From NCBI RefSeq assembly GCF_030848805.1, contig NC_092358.1, positions 558,001 through 622,000 on the forward strand: DNA of 64,000 bases, read 5' to 3'. The DNA is from Temnothorax longispinosus. Taxonomy: Eukaryota > Arthropoda > Insecta > Hymenoptera > Formicidae. Below the pieces are notes generated by a model. That model was not told the DNA's origin. It searched no databases and saw only the letters and a program-made list of their open reading frames with translations. The position numbers and the translations under genes are program-made. Shown here in pieces: positions 24,509-35,715 of the stretch; the first letter of the stretch is position 1; each line of letters begins with the position of its first letter.

Positions 24509-25244
24509 TGCGTTAAAAAAAAATGTAACTTGAATGAAAATGAAGGTAAAGGTTACGAGTGCAGACAGTTGCTAAGCATGTTACAGAGTATGTTTGTATA
24601 ATATGCTCCTTCGCTAACATCTTCTACAATATATTTTAACATATTGTAAAGAACTGTTTGTACATACATATAAAGAACCGTACATGAAAGATACATATAT
24701 CATGCTTCTCTGAAGAGAGGTGTAAAGTTGGAAAATTTATACAATAAGCATCAGTAGGGTATAAGAATTATTATAAAACGTTCTTTTTTTTCACAAAACA
24801 ACTTCCATTCCTTTTTATTTCGTTTACTGATGTTTACAATGTAACAAAACGATTTCTTGTCTTTAATTTAATTAAAAGGAATTGTGTAATGCGATAGATA
24901 GGAAATTATATTCAAAAATTAAACAGTAATCTTTGCTTAAATTGCGCTAACTCGTTACTTTTATTTCTTGTTTAATCAATTTGTAGAGAGTGATTGTTCT
25001 TATTTTATTATGTCGGTTCAAAATAGAGGATTTTCTTTGCTATCTAAATTGTTCTCCCTTGAAATATTCACATTAGAAATATGATTAAACACAAGAGATC
25101 TTTATCAATACATAAAATTATTGTATTATCTAGACCCATATCAAGTGTAGCTATTTAAAAAAGATAATTTTAACTACAATTGCATTTGTTTTCGAGTAAT
25201 ATTAGTTTTTGCAGCGGTTCGATTCATTTCTTCGAGAAATAAAA

Positions 25245-25265
25245 CATTCCACACTGTGTGGAATG
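25245..25265. promoter_or_regulatory. Perfect palindrome of two GGAATG (TEAD-type) motifs
   Basis: cattccacac-t-gtgtggaatg has 10-bp exact arms around one base. Each arm carries CATTCCA, the consensus bound by TEAD/Scalloped factors, in inverted orientation. It lies about 740 bp downstream of the PI31 stop. A regulatory role is only a possibility. Confidence 0.3.
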
Positions 25266-26414
25266 CGTACTATCGTTTATATAAGCGTTAATAAGCGTTA
25301 TTGCACAGCAGAACAATTTTTACATTATTGTTATATCGTAATTGAACATTTAATTTATTTCAAATAAAACAGTAACGGGTGTGCATAATTTTCTACACCT
25401 GTTAGCATCACAGCTTCAATAACCACAATCCTTCTGCTTCCGCGGTCTATACTTTTTTATGCAGATAAAGAAAATTATATCACAGATATAATAAGATATT
25501 TATAATATTTATAAATTATTTAGCGATTTAATTATATACCTTGAAGAAGTGAATCGATGCGCAAGAGTAATAATTAAAGAAACGATGAAAATTATACTGG
25601 TAACTTTTAAAATAATAATATCTATTTTGTCATGAATATCGGCACGATTTCTTTCCAATAAAATGTTTTGTATTTAAAAAATCAAGTTAAATTGCTTTAA
25701 TTATCATAATTGAACTAGAATTAAACGGGTGAAAGTAATGGTACTTTAGCATTTAAGGTTGGATCTCATTTGCTTTTATATAATATATATCCGAATATCC
25801 CTCGTCCCATCCTCTGGTAAAAAATATTGCAGTTTTTAATATTACAAAAAAGGAGATGTACCAGATTTTAATTTCGTTTCGAGTCTGCGATTGCAGTGAA
25901 TGTACTCCATTATTATCACTCGTTAAAGAATATGTACGAGTAATTAAAGTTGTCTCTTGTCGTTTATTTAGTAGCTAATTGCAAGTAAGTAATCGATTAC
26001 CAATCGATTCTGTTTAGTCATCGTTTGTTAGAAGAGGTAAATTGCCAATACACGATTAACAAACGTGTAACGATACGTAATCATTGTTGACACTGTCGTT
26101 CTGGTGCTCGACAGTGCGGCGGGTCTCTCGGGTGTCTCGCAGCAATTAAATTTACTTGGTTGAACGTAGCGTTATACAGCAACAAGACTTTATTGCCGCG
26201 TAACCATTGTGCAATAGTTTCATTTCCGGAACGCACCCATTGTTGAGCAGGACAATCAGAAGCAAGGACAACATACGAATACAAAGTAACGTACATTCAC
26301 ATGAAATCAGCAGACACGCGTGAAATGTTCTAAGTATTATTACATTTGTTATTATTTTACGAGTGAATTTTTCTATCCTTTGAACACAGTTTAGTGTGGC
26401 GTACACAGCATCAT

Positions 26415-26529
26415 TGACAATTTTACCAAGATAGAAGACGATGATGACTTTACATAATATGCTTGTATCAGATTGAAAAATCTACTTCGACTAAAAGTTA
26501 GATATGCAAAGATTTTGGTAAAATTGTCA
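26415..26529. repeat. Inverted repeat with 15-bp perfect arms
   Basis: tgacaattttaccaa (26415-26429) and ttggtaaaattgtca (26515-26529) enclose 85 bp of AT-rich DNA. Possibly a short MITE or just a hairpin; no target duplication is clear. Confidence 0.45.
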
Positions 26530-28141
26530 TTGAGCTACGGTAATACGTGATATACAGCTCTGGAGTGATTTGCTTCACATTAGTTTCTCATTATCCATCA
26601 TTCAAGTTAACGCAGATTCCAAGTCCAATAAGAGTTAAAAACATCCATCAGCGATTCGGCATGCCATTGGAAATGCAACGCAATATCTTTCTCTTTTGTT
26701 CTTCAAATTAAAGAAATTTAATTTGAAATATCTTATAGCTCTAATGCTGCACAGTGTTATCTATCAAATATTTCTGCCAAATATTAAAATGTGTAATCCA
26801 AGCATAACTTATTGCTGTCTAATGTTTTGTTAATTAAAATCAATGTCAGTTGTAATTAACAGAATTCCGTATATACACAATGCATATGATAAAAATAGAA
26901 GAAAAAAAGAAAAAGAAGATAGTAGTTTAGTACATTACAATATCATGTTTTGCAAGTGTGATGCATTTAACATGCATACGTACTCCTTTAGCGTAAAATT
27001 AATAATCTTTTATTATGTCTTGATTCGGTATAAAAATAATTTTGATGTCGAGCATCTCGGAATTTCATATTTTTGCAAAGTTGCGGCTGATACATTGTTT
27101 CGAAAATAGCTTTCTGAAGAAAGCCGTTCTTTGAAAAGAATACATATACACGTATCTTCATTTTATTTCGAGCGCATGCTGCGGAAAATGTATATAAAAT
27201 CTTCCTAAAGAGTAGTATTATGTTTGACATTCAAAGCAGATTGCCTTGATATATTTTCTTTAAAAAGAAAATGTCTTTAAAAAGAATTGTATATAGACAT
27301 TAATTCTGATTCGGATTCTAGTTTTACACATCTTGACATTTGTATAAAGAAACGCATTTGTTTCTTTATAATAATCTTATTTTATCTTGAAATTTAATTT
27401 AATAAATTGTAAATATTCTCTCTCTTTCGCGCGCTCTCTTACTCTCTCTCTCTCTCTCTCTCTCTCTCCCCCCCCCTCTCCCTCTCTGCGTATGTGTGTA
27501 TCACACGCGCAACATAATTTAATATCGTAATGAAATAACAAATCGATAATGTATGGATGTGTTACATTCATTACAATTACAATTTCCCTACATTTTTCAT
27601 TTCTCTAATTAAATAAATCAATATTTTCCTTTTCATTTACAATTGTTTATAAAGAATTTTGGTCTCGTATCGAGAAAAAGATGAGATATATATTACATAA
27701 TGTACGAATTTGTACATGTGCGAATAATTCTCGCGTCACGATTTACAAATCAGTAAGGCTAAATGGCAATAATATAGTCAATCATTTTTTTTAAAAGATA
27801 GTTATTACCATTTCAAGACTTAACTTTTGTTCTTCCATGGTCAATATTGATCAAGTATCAAAAATAACAGTTTATTTTAAAAGGAAATAGCAACGATTTT
27901 GAAGCGAATTTTCCCATCGTTGATGGCTCCTTTCGGAATATAAAATTAGATAATGCAAAATATGCCTCAAAATTGGTTGATACTTATTACCGTTGCATTT
28001 CCAGTGATAGACCACTCAGAACAGATTTGCTACAATATGCCACTTGTTGTCAGGCGCAAAATTCTACACATTTATACCAATCAGTATGAATTGGTGAATT
28101 TTTTTTCATCTTCTCTTCCCCTTTTCTAAAAGTTCTTTGAT

Positions 28142-29026
28142 CTATTGGATGCAGCAGGAATTTTTTTGTCCGTTCTTGAGCTTCAATCGAGACTTAGGAC
28201 GATACTTTTCAAGAAAAGTTAACTGCTTCGCGTTTATGGCGCCTCGTCTTTTTCTAGAACAAAGAAAGGAAATTATTACAATTTCCACTTTTTATTTTGC
28301 ATTTTGTAGTGACGCGCATTCCACCTGTTTGAGCGATACAGATTGCAAGATGACTTACTCTCTGATAAGAGCAACAGCATCTTCGAACTTGAGCCCAAGT
28401 TCGATGAGAGCTATCGCAACCAAAACTGGCGCTCTACCAAGACCCGCGACACAATGCACCGCCACACACGCGTCAGGTGATTCTCGGAATCGGTTCTTTA
28501 GCAACTCAAACCATTCATCCACCACCTAGAAAATGTCGATATGGATGAGTAACGGAAGATGCAATATGCAATGACAATGACCATGACAATGACAATGACA
28601 TTTATTCGAGTTGGAGTTGTCCCCTTCACTTTTATCGCAACACAGTCGAAAGATAAGACCTTTACCTCGTTCGGTGGAAATGTACCATCGTCGAATACCA
28701 AATCTATCACATTGATCCCCTCTGATTTGAGTTCCTCTACTTTGTACGTTGGTTCGCAGACTCTCACCACCTCCTTTACATTGTGCTTTTTCAGTTCCTA
28801 TTAGAGAAACGTAATTATATGCAATTTAGATTATCAGACATAACAATAAATGATAAAAATAAAGATTCTTGGACGATGCCTTGGACAGTTTCGCTCGTAT
28901 ACTAACTTGAATAAAGGTATGGATGGTTTGATCATTGGGCCGATCAGTAATGAGGAACTTCATGTTTTTGTATTCAATCTCGGCGGGCGCCGGTCTGATA
29001 TCCTTTACCCTCATGTTGCTCATTTC
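28142..29026 (-). CDS. PRL-1: PRL-1 / PTP4A prenylated protein phosphatase
   Basis: Exons in transcription order: 29023-28907, 28797-28666, 28525-28359 and 28253-28142. All are GT-AG and in phase, giving 175 residues from the ATG at 29023 (human PRLs 167-173). Dual-specificity-type phosphatase, anchored to plasma and endosomal membranes. Key parts: N-terminal RPAPAEIEYKNMKFLITDRP, the general-acid loop DLVFDDGTFPP, and the P-loop HCVAGLGRAPV with catalytic Cys and Arg. Ala follows the Arg, as is typical of PRLs. A polybasic stretch (RPKSRLKLKNGQK) is followed by the CaaX box CCIQ for prenylation. The first exon may extend three bases to an acceptor at 29026 if a distal first exon is used. A short (ATGACA)n repeat lies in the intron near 28572-28600. 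Convergent with PI31. Confidence 0.95.
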
Positions 29027-29496
29027 CTTGTTAACCGCAGAGATGGTTGTATATCTGTACCCTCTCTTATTGTTTTTAACTCTTAAAGATCTTGTACAAC
29101 TTGTCTCTTAGAATCTCGTACGCGTGCCACACTACACGAAGCGACAAAGGCTGGATTTGACAACTTAGCCCATTAAATGTCAGTCTTATAAAGTTGTTTT
29201 TCATTTAATTAATAGATATTTTATTTTTTTTACAGAGGACAGAACCGTGGGTTTTACATGTAGATTTTAGGTAGGGTCGTCGGGGTGCGAACTTGGCCGA
29301 AAAAGTAAGGGCTACGTTACATTAGGCGGTGTTGATATGCGCTTTAATTCTTCCCACTTGAGACTTTTCGACTATAATTCACGGAAGATTACCTGAAATC
29401 GATATAATTATAATCAGTAGGTAATAATAAATGTACATGTACATAATTATTATTGGCTCTTGTTCCGGAGCTTTCCTTGGGGATTTCTACGCTTAC

Positions 29497-29557
29497 CTAT
29501 TTGGCACTGGGTGCTCCCTGTGACAGGTGCGCTCAGTATCTACGATGCTTGCATCTA
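29497..29557 (-). other. Candidate non-coding 5' exon of PRL-1
   Basis: On the minus strand, taatttaccttag precedes 61 nt that end aaatag followed by gtaagc. This is an acceptor/donor pair enclosing a short segment with stops in all useful frames. A second donor (ttcctg followed by gtgagtgc) lies at 29832. Both are upstream of PRL-1 in the right orientation for untranslated exons. Inference from splice signals only. Confidence 0.25.
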
Positions 29558-32500
29558 CTAAGGTAAATTAATAAATTTCTATTAAATTCTTCTATGTCTT
29601 GCGTGATGACTAGTTGATGATCTTTCTGGCTTCCCCGATGTGATAATTCTCTACTACTTAAATATCCTTCTTCCTCCCTCTCCAAGGTGTTTCCAAGATT
29701 TTCCCCTCTTTCCTGCTCTAACGATATCTAATAATTGTCAGGGAGTATGGGCGTGTCTCTCTATTTGTGTTGAGCCTGGCAGTATTCTGCGCTATCCAAC
29801 TGAAACTCCATGTATGTGAGGATGCACTCACCAGGAAACTGCAACACAGCATCAAAGACGAATATGACCACGTGTTTCTCGGTTGACTCAGTTACGCAAT
29901 AAAATAAAATGTATTTTCAATCATTTTCATCGCGCGCTATTTTCGTCATACGTGCACATGACAATTGCAAAGCGAACTTTCGCGCGGCGCGCGGTCACGC
30001 GCTAGTAAGAAAGTTGCGCCTGATGCCAATTCGCAATTCTTCTCGAGCGTCTTAAGACTTGAAAGCTCGAGAGTGCGAAAACTAATTCGTTATCGCACTC
30101 TCGTCTCTTTCTTTCCATCTCTACATCTCTGTATTCTGTATTATATTCATAACACAAGATATTCGTCAAAATGATATAGTATTTCTTAAATGAATTTAAG
30201 CAATTTCGTTTTGACTAAAATTGACGAATGATTAAAATCGATTAAATGTCATTGGGGCGGGGACGCGGGTTGAAGGACCAGGTTGCGGAAGAAACGTTTT
30301 GAGATATATGTTTAAATTAAGGATGCTACGGTAGGACTTTAGATCGCAGTTTTTAGTTGTCGTATGCCAAGCTTGCGCTGTCGACAGCGCGCGTAGTTGA
30401 CCTCTCGATCTTTCGCCGAGACCGATTTGCGAAAGCTCCCCCTTTTGCGTAACCGAGCTGTCGATATGCGACGTATTACGAGCGTCGCTGATTGACGAGA
30501 AAGAGTATGACCGACCGACAACCAAGCATATATGCACCAGAATAACCGAAATTGGCAGGTGAAGAGAAGCTCGAATGAGAGCGCGCGCGGGCTGTAACGC
30601 GCTTCGTGAAACGCCGCCAAGGCCAAATCCATCACGATGGCGTCGCGATGGACCGCCACACGACTGTATTCTATTCTATTTCTTTCACATGATACCATTG
30701 AATCTATGTGTGCCTTCGTGGATGCGTGGGTGTAGCTCCCACCCCCCCCCCTCTCTCTCTCTCTCTCTATCTGCATGCATGTATCTACTCGGAAATTTCC
30801 AATTTCGATTCAGAGATCGAAAGAATTGCTGAAAAATGTGTACCGTACGTAGCAGCATTTCAATTACTGAACTGGAACTAGACATCTGATGGCTCGACTT
30901 GTAAAAAATTGGTCGCATATAAAGATCATAAAGGGGCTGTACGAAAACCTATCAGATATATAAAAAAAAATCCCAAGGCATAAAATTACTGGAATCAGTC
31001 TACCTACTTAGGCTATGTGACGCGCGTAAACCATAAACGGACTTGGTAGAACAACGTTAGGATATGTGGAAACTCAATTTACACTTTATGTAGATGACAT
31101 ATCTCAACTTTGCACAACGTTAACAATCTTCCGAGAATTCTTCTAAACGGTATGTACGTTTCCCTATTAATGATTCATTTAGGTTCTTCAGAAAAAATGA
31201 AAACTAAACATATACGCGCATTCGTTTACACAAAAATCAGCAAATACGTATAGTAATATTTTATCTTATTTTTCAGCATGCAATTTTCTACGTACATACA
31301 GTAACAGGAATATGTAGCAAGAAATGAAAAAACTGTGGCAAAAGAATATGTTAAAAATAACGTAAGAATCGCAACGATGTACTGAATTTTGATGACGAAC
31401 ACGTAAAAGCCGCGCGTTGTACGATTCGTCGAGAAAATTTAAAAATACATATGTCCGGACACTATCGAATCTATACAGAGAATTTATTCAACATTATCAG
31501 AAGATTTATGCGAAAGATGGTCGCGTGTTTTATAAATTGCGCGGTGCGCAATTGTCATCGTGTTGTATGAACATGCAATGTCGCCGCGATGGCGATGTAT
31601 TCGCTAAGCGGCTAAGAAAACAAACCGACCGGTTCACTCATATATACACAACGTGTCTAATTAATGTAATCGATCGAGACAAGAGAGGGATGAGAGAGAG
31701 AGTCAAATATCTTGGAAACTAAATTGAATCTGATTTTTTTCTTTACAATGTTTCATAATTTGATTGAAATAATTTTTGCCTCGCGATCCAACTCGCAAGT
31801 TGAATCTCACATTAGAATTTCACATTTCCCTGCCTCTGCAAAATTTCTACGCTAGAATTGCGTGATTTTTACAAATGCGATGATCACTGCAACGTAAAAG
31901 ATTTATAGTCTTGCATAGAGAAATTGGCGCGATTGAAACCACGTCGTGCTTGTATTCATCACCGGAATCGTCAGAGACTGTCGCAAGATCGACGACGCAT
32001 TAGTGCTCGTGATAGTAAACAAAATTCTATTTGCGTGTAGTTACGTCGCGAACGCTGTCGGACAGACCGCAAGCCGAAGCGACGTGCGAAGAACAAGCTG
32101 AACAAGGCGACAAAAATCGTTTGCTCTACACCTCTATCGATAGAACGTATATAATGGAAGTTTCCGTGGGAGAAAATAAATGCGTTGAGTATTTATACGC
32201 AGAATATTTTTATCCTTAAATATTATCCACTTGAACGTCAAAGAAGTGCGACATTCGCAGATGGGCTATTCGATACATAGGTATCGAGACGAGACGAGAC
32301 GAGACGAGAGGAGAGAAGAGGAGCGGAGAAAAGGCTAGGCGACGAGGCAAAACGAGACGAGAGAAATCGTGGGTCAGGAGTCAGGATTGAGAGACATAAG
32401 AATTTATCTGTGTCTCTCGATGTATTAAACGTTTCTATCGAAGGAAAATTTCGACATTCGACCCAATCTCTAGATACAAGACAATTTTGTGACATTGTAA

Positions 32501-35028
32501 ATTGTACGAATAATTATAACGTAGCCGACATCGGTGAAACGGCAAAGGGAAGATATATGTATCAATATCGAATATCAATTTAAGTCTCGAAAGAACAGTA
32601 GTACTTTGCAACTCATGCAACACGTTGCATAATTGTCGCAAACGATATCGCGATATTATCGATGACTTTACAACTCGTCCGTGATTTTTCTTTGTCGCGA
32701 GAAAAACGAAAATCATGAATCATCTTGACGAAAGTCAAATACTGGGTTAATTATCGCGTCTTTACCAATCGACACGTATTAATACTCACGACGCGACGTG
32801 GCAGTCTCGAATGCAATTTTCCGTCATTATTATCGTTATCATTATTATTTAGGCGGAAGTTTCTTACGGTAATTGACCAATACATATCGATCGATATTTC
32901 CTTTCAAACCTTTCGTCGTTGACAAACAGCTGTTATTACCGTGCCAATTTTCATCCGCGTAAAGCAACGTTACTCACGTTTAACGTTTATACCGTATAAC
33001 TGTATTTATTTCGAAAGCATGTGAAAACTCGGCGATTCCATCATCAGCCTTCGTTCTATTAACGTATCGTCGCTTTCGACAGCCGCGCTATGTCACGTTT
33101 ATCGCATGATACTCGCGAACTTTCGAGTACCGATAATAGCTCCCGCTTCTTTCTCCGAAAGAAGAAATTTGCATCAACCGGAACTGAAATTTTCCTTGAC
33201 CGCTAGATTAACGAAATCCTTTCGCTACCGTGAGAAAGCGGTATCTCTTTACTCTTTGCACGCGTGAAAAATTATATGCTAGCAAACAGGTTTTCGTGAT
33301 TTACTTAAAACCTGTGTGTAGCGAAAAAAAGATAGAAGAAAGTAAATGACGAGCATTGAATTTTCACGAGCGATGAAGAGAAGAATGTGCTTATAATGAT
33401 ATTTATTTTTCAGATTACTCTCGTTTGTACCAGTCCGAAAACTATAGTCACGCGTTTAAACGCGCGTTTACGTTGGCAATTATCGTCCAACAACTTTACC
33501 TTACGGTCATTTGATAAGAAGTCTGCAAGTCCGAGGTCACGGAAGCGTTTCAAGATAATTTAAGATCTGAGCGTAAAACAATTGGCGTATTGTTAGAACG
33601 GTCGTTAGCAATGTGAGAAAATCACCGCACCATCACCAACAAAGTCACATCTTAATGTCGCGCACGCGTGCACTTTCGCTAAACCACTCCAAATTTACGA
33701 CTCAGGTTGCAAAATCGTATTCTTCATATTGTCCATTTCCGTATTGTCAAAGTGACTGACAGGAGATTCAGAGCTCTCTCTCCCTCCCTCTCTCTCGACG
33801 AGTTTCAAATAAAATCTTGTACACGTTAGCGCATTAATTATCTTATTGTTAGATTTAGATTCGTGATCGGTCGGAGAGCGAAAAATTTACATTCTTCCTG
33901 GCTTACGGAGAACTCTCGAATGACGTCGCAATAACTGTACCGATTTCACGAGAGGCGTGAATCGCGAGATTAAAGTAGCGGCGAGCCGTGAGGCCCAGCG
34001 AGCGCGCGGCTGATATCGTACGTTCGTCGTGGCAGTCGCGTCGAATCTGGGCCAGCCACAGCGTGGCGATCAAAATAGCACGGCGTGTCGAGACAGCTTC
34101 CACCCTTCTCTTCATCGAGCGAGCACTCGTCATCCTGATCCCCTCCACGCACGCACGCACATACGCACGCACTCGCGCACCACATATGTCAACGCATTCC
34201 ACGCGCAATGTTCCTCCGCGCAATGTTCCTCGACTCTGTCCGCTGTCGTCCGTCGTCCGTTCTCGCAACAGTAACGTTTCGCCTTTTACGGCGTACCTAC
34301 GGTTGAAACTCGGTAAAAACTCGGACCGCATCAAAATTACGTAAATATCGCGTTTCCGACTTTTGCATCGGCGATATTATTTCGTCCCAGAATTATTCCT
34401 ATCGCTGAAATCTAGCACGGTCGCGCTCCGATTTCCAAAGCGGTTGACGCTGATCGCCTGATCGGCCGATCGACCGACTTCAATACCGATCGATGAGAAC
34501 GCGTGCCAAATGGCACGTAATAAAGCATATCGAATTTTCAAGTCCGGTATAGTCTATAAGAAGAGGAACGAATAAATCGCTAATCGTTAACTTGTTCGCG
34601 GCAATACGTATTTCCGTAATCACTATAATCGTCCATTAATGGAATAAATAAAATCACGATTATCGCGATTATGATTGCGATACAGCGAGCATCGCGAGGA
34701 AGCGAAACGGAATCAGAAATCAACAACTGTCCGACGATTGCGTCTTGTTGCATGGGATTGCATAAGATTGCACGGATTCTTTTACCATGCCACCACGCGC
34801 AAGCTCGATAACTCGGTACCGATCGGTGATCGGCCATCTTTATCGTTTATGCCTTTACGCCACGCGCGCGCACGCGATTGTCTTCCTGGCTTCCCGCTCG
34901 AGGATAGAAAGTATATGGAAACGTCGCCGGCGCGGGCGGTCCGTCCGAATGTCGATCGGTAAGCGCCCGCGACTTTCACGGTCATTCTCGCTACGCGATC
35001 AAGAGAAAACAAGATCGCTCGTCAAACT

Positions 35029-35286
35029 ATGATGTCAAAACTCGTCGAGCCGGATAACCGACTAGATCGTTACAGTAGCGTACATATGTCGCTGGATACG
35101 TGCGACTTGGACACTTGTCGACTCGGCGGATGCAACTCGATGCGCGTCGTTTCGGAGAACTCGCGCGGATCGATGCGAGTATACGGAGAAGCGTCCAACG
35201 GAATTCGACGAGTTCCCCCCTTGCAGCCCCTGCAGACACGCGTTAACATTGTCAACATCGTGGTCGATCTATACACGGCGAGATAA
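35029..35286 (+). CDS. Unrecognised 85-codon open frame (hypothetical)
   Basis: Opens with MMSKLVEPDNRLDRYSS and contains two closely spaced cysteine pairs (DTCDLDTCRLGGC). It is less repetitive than other frames in this CpG-rich area. No domain, signal peptide or membrane segment is evident and no homologue is recognised. A strong plus-strand splice acceptor lies 195 bp downstream, so it could be the start of a spliced transcript. Chance is at least as likely. Confidence 0.15.
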   Translation: MMSKLVEPDNRLDRYSSVHMSLDTCDLDTCRLGGCNSMRVVSENSRGSMRVYGEASNGIRRVPPLQPLQTRVNIVNIVVDLYTAR

Positions 35287-35480
35287 CGTCCTGGTACCGC
35301 TCGAGAGACCACCCGTCCTTCGGGTACGAAAAGTTTTCCTGTTTCTGAGAATTATTCAACGCGCCGCACCGCGCACGAGAGCTACTCGGATAATCCGCCA
35401 CGCGTGGCGATGCGTTTGCACTTAAATCTTTATTGTTAGTTAGTAACGATAATATAACACGATACTTATTTTTTTTTCAG

Positions 35481-35557
35481 CTGCGGGGTAGATGCGCGAT
35501 CGAAAAAAATATTTGGCGACGAAGGGCCGCAGTGACGTCACCAGGGATCAATACGCG
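35481..35557 (+). other. Candidate spliced exon with a CRE site
   Basis: tatttttttttcag (acceptor) is followed by 77 nt, then gtgagc (donor). One frame stays open throughout. The perfect CRE palindrome TGACGTCA is inside at 35533-35540. TGACGTCG (35584) and TGATGTCA (35604) follow within 75 bp. This may be an untranslated exon or promoter-proximal segment of an unseen plus-strand transcript. It rests on signals only. Confidence 0.25.
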
Positions 35558-35687
35558 GTGAGCATGGTCAGGAGGAGGCGTTATGACGTCGGCGGTCGGC
35601 CTGTGATGTCACTGTCGTCACTCGCGTAGGAGACGCGCGTACGCGTGCGAATCTACTAAACAACGGGAAACGGTCGACGGTAGTATA

Positions 35688-35715
35688 GGAGCGCGCTAAC
35701 ATGCTAGCGCGCTCC
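35688..35715. repeat. Perfect 11-bp GC-rich hairpin
   Basis: ggagcgcgcta and tagcgcgctcc are exact inverse complements around 6 nt. Position is about 130 bp downstream of the candidate exon at 35.5 kb. No T tract follows, so it is not terminator-like. Confidence 0.6.

Larger units (their letters stand above)
24509..28141. other. Convergent intergenic region between PI31 and PRL-1
   Basis: A 3.6-kb AT-rich segment that holds both 3' UTRs. No coding frame was recognised; the longest frames near 26.1-26.4 kb on the minus strand show no domain. Contains a perfect odd palindrome (25245-25265), a 15-bp inverted-repeat hairpin (26415-26529) and a (CT)n tract (about 27440-27470). Confidence 0.55.

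Noticed and set aside
26081..26406. Minus-strand frames with Leu-rich stretches
   Set aside because: Short, overlapping in two frames, no splice support, no recognisable protein.
29270..29570. Possible snRNA or RNase P/MRP RNA
   Set aside because: Checked for U1, U2, U4, U5 and P/MRP core motifs from memory on both strands; none fitted.
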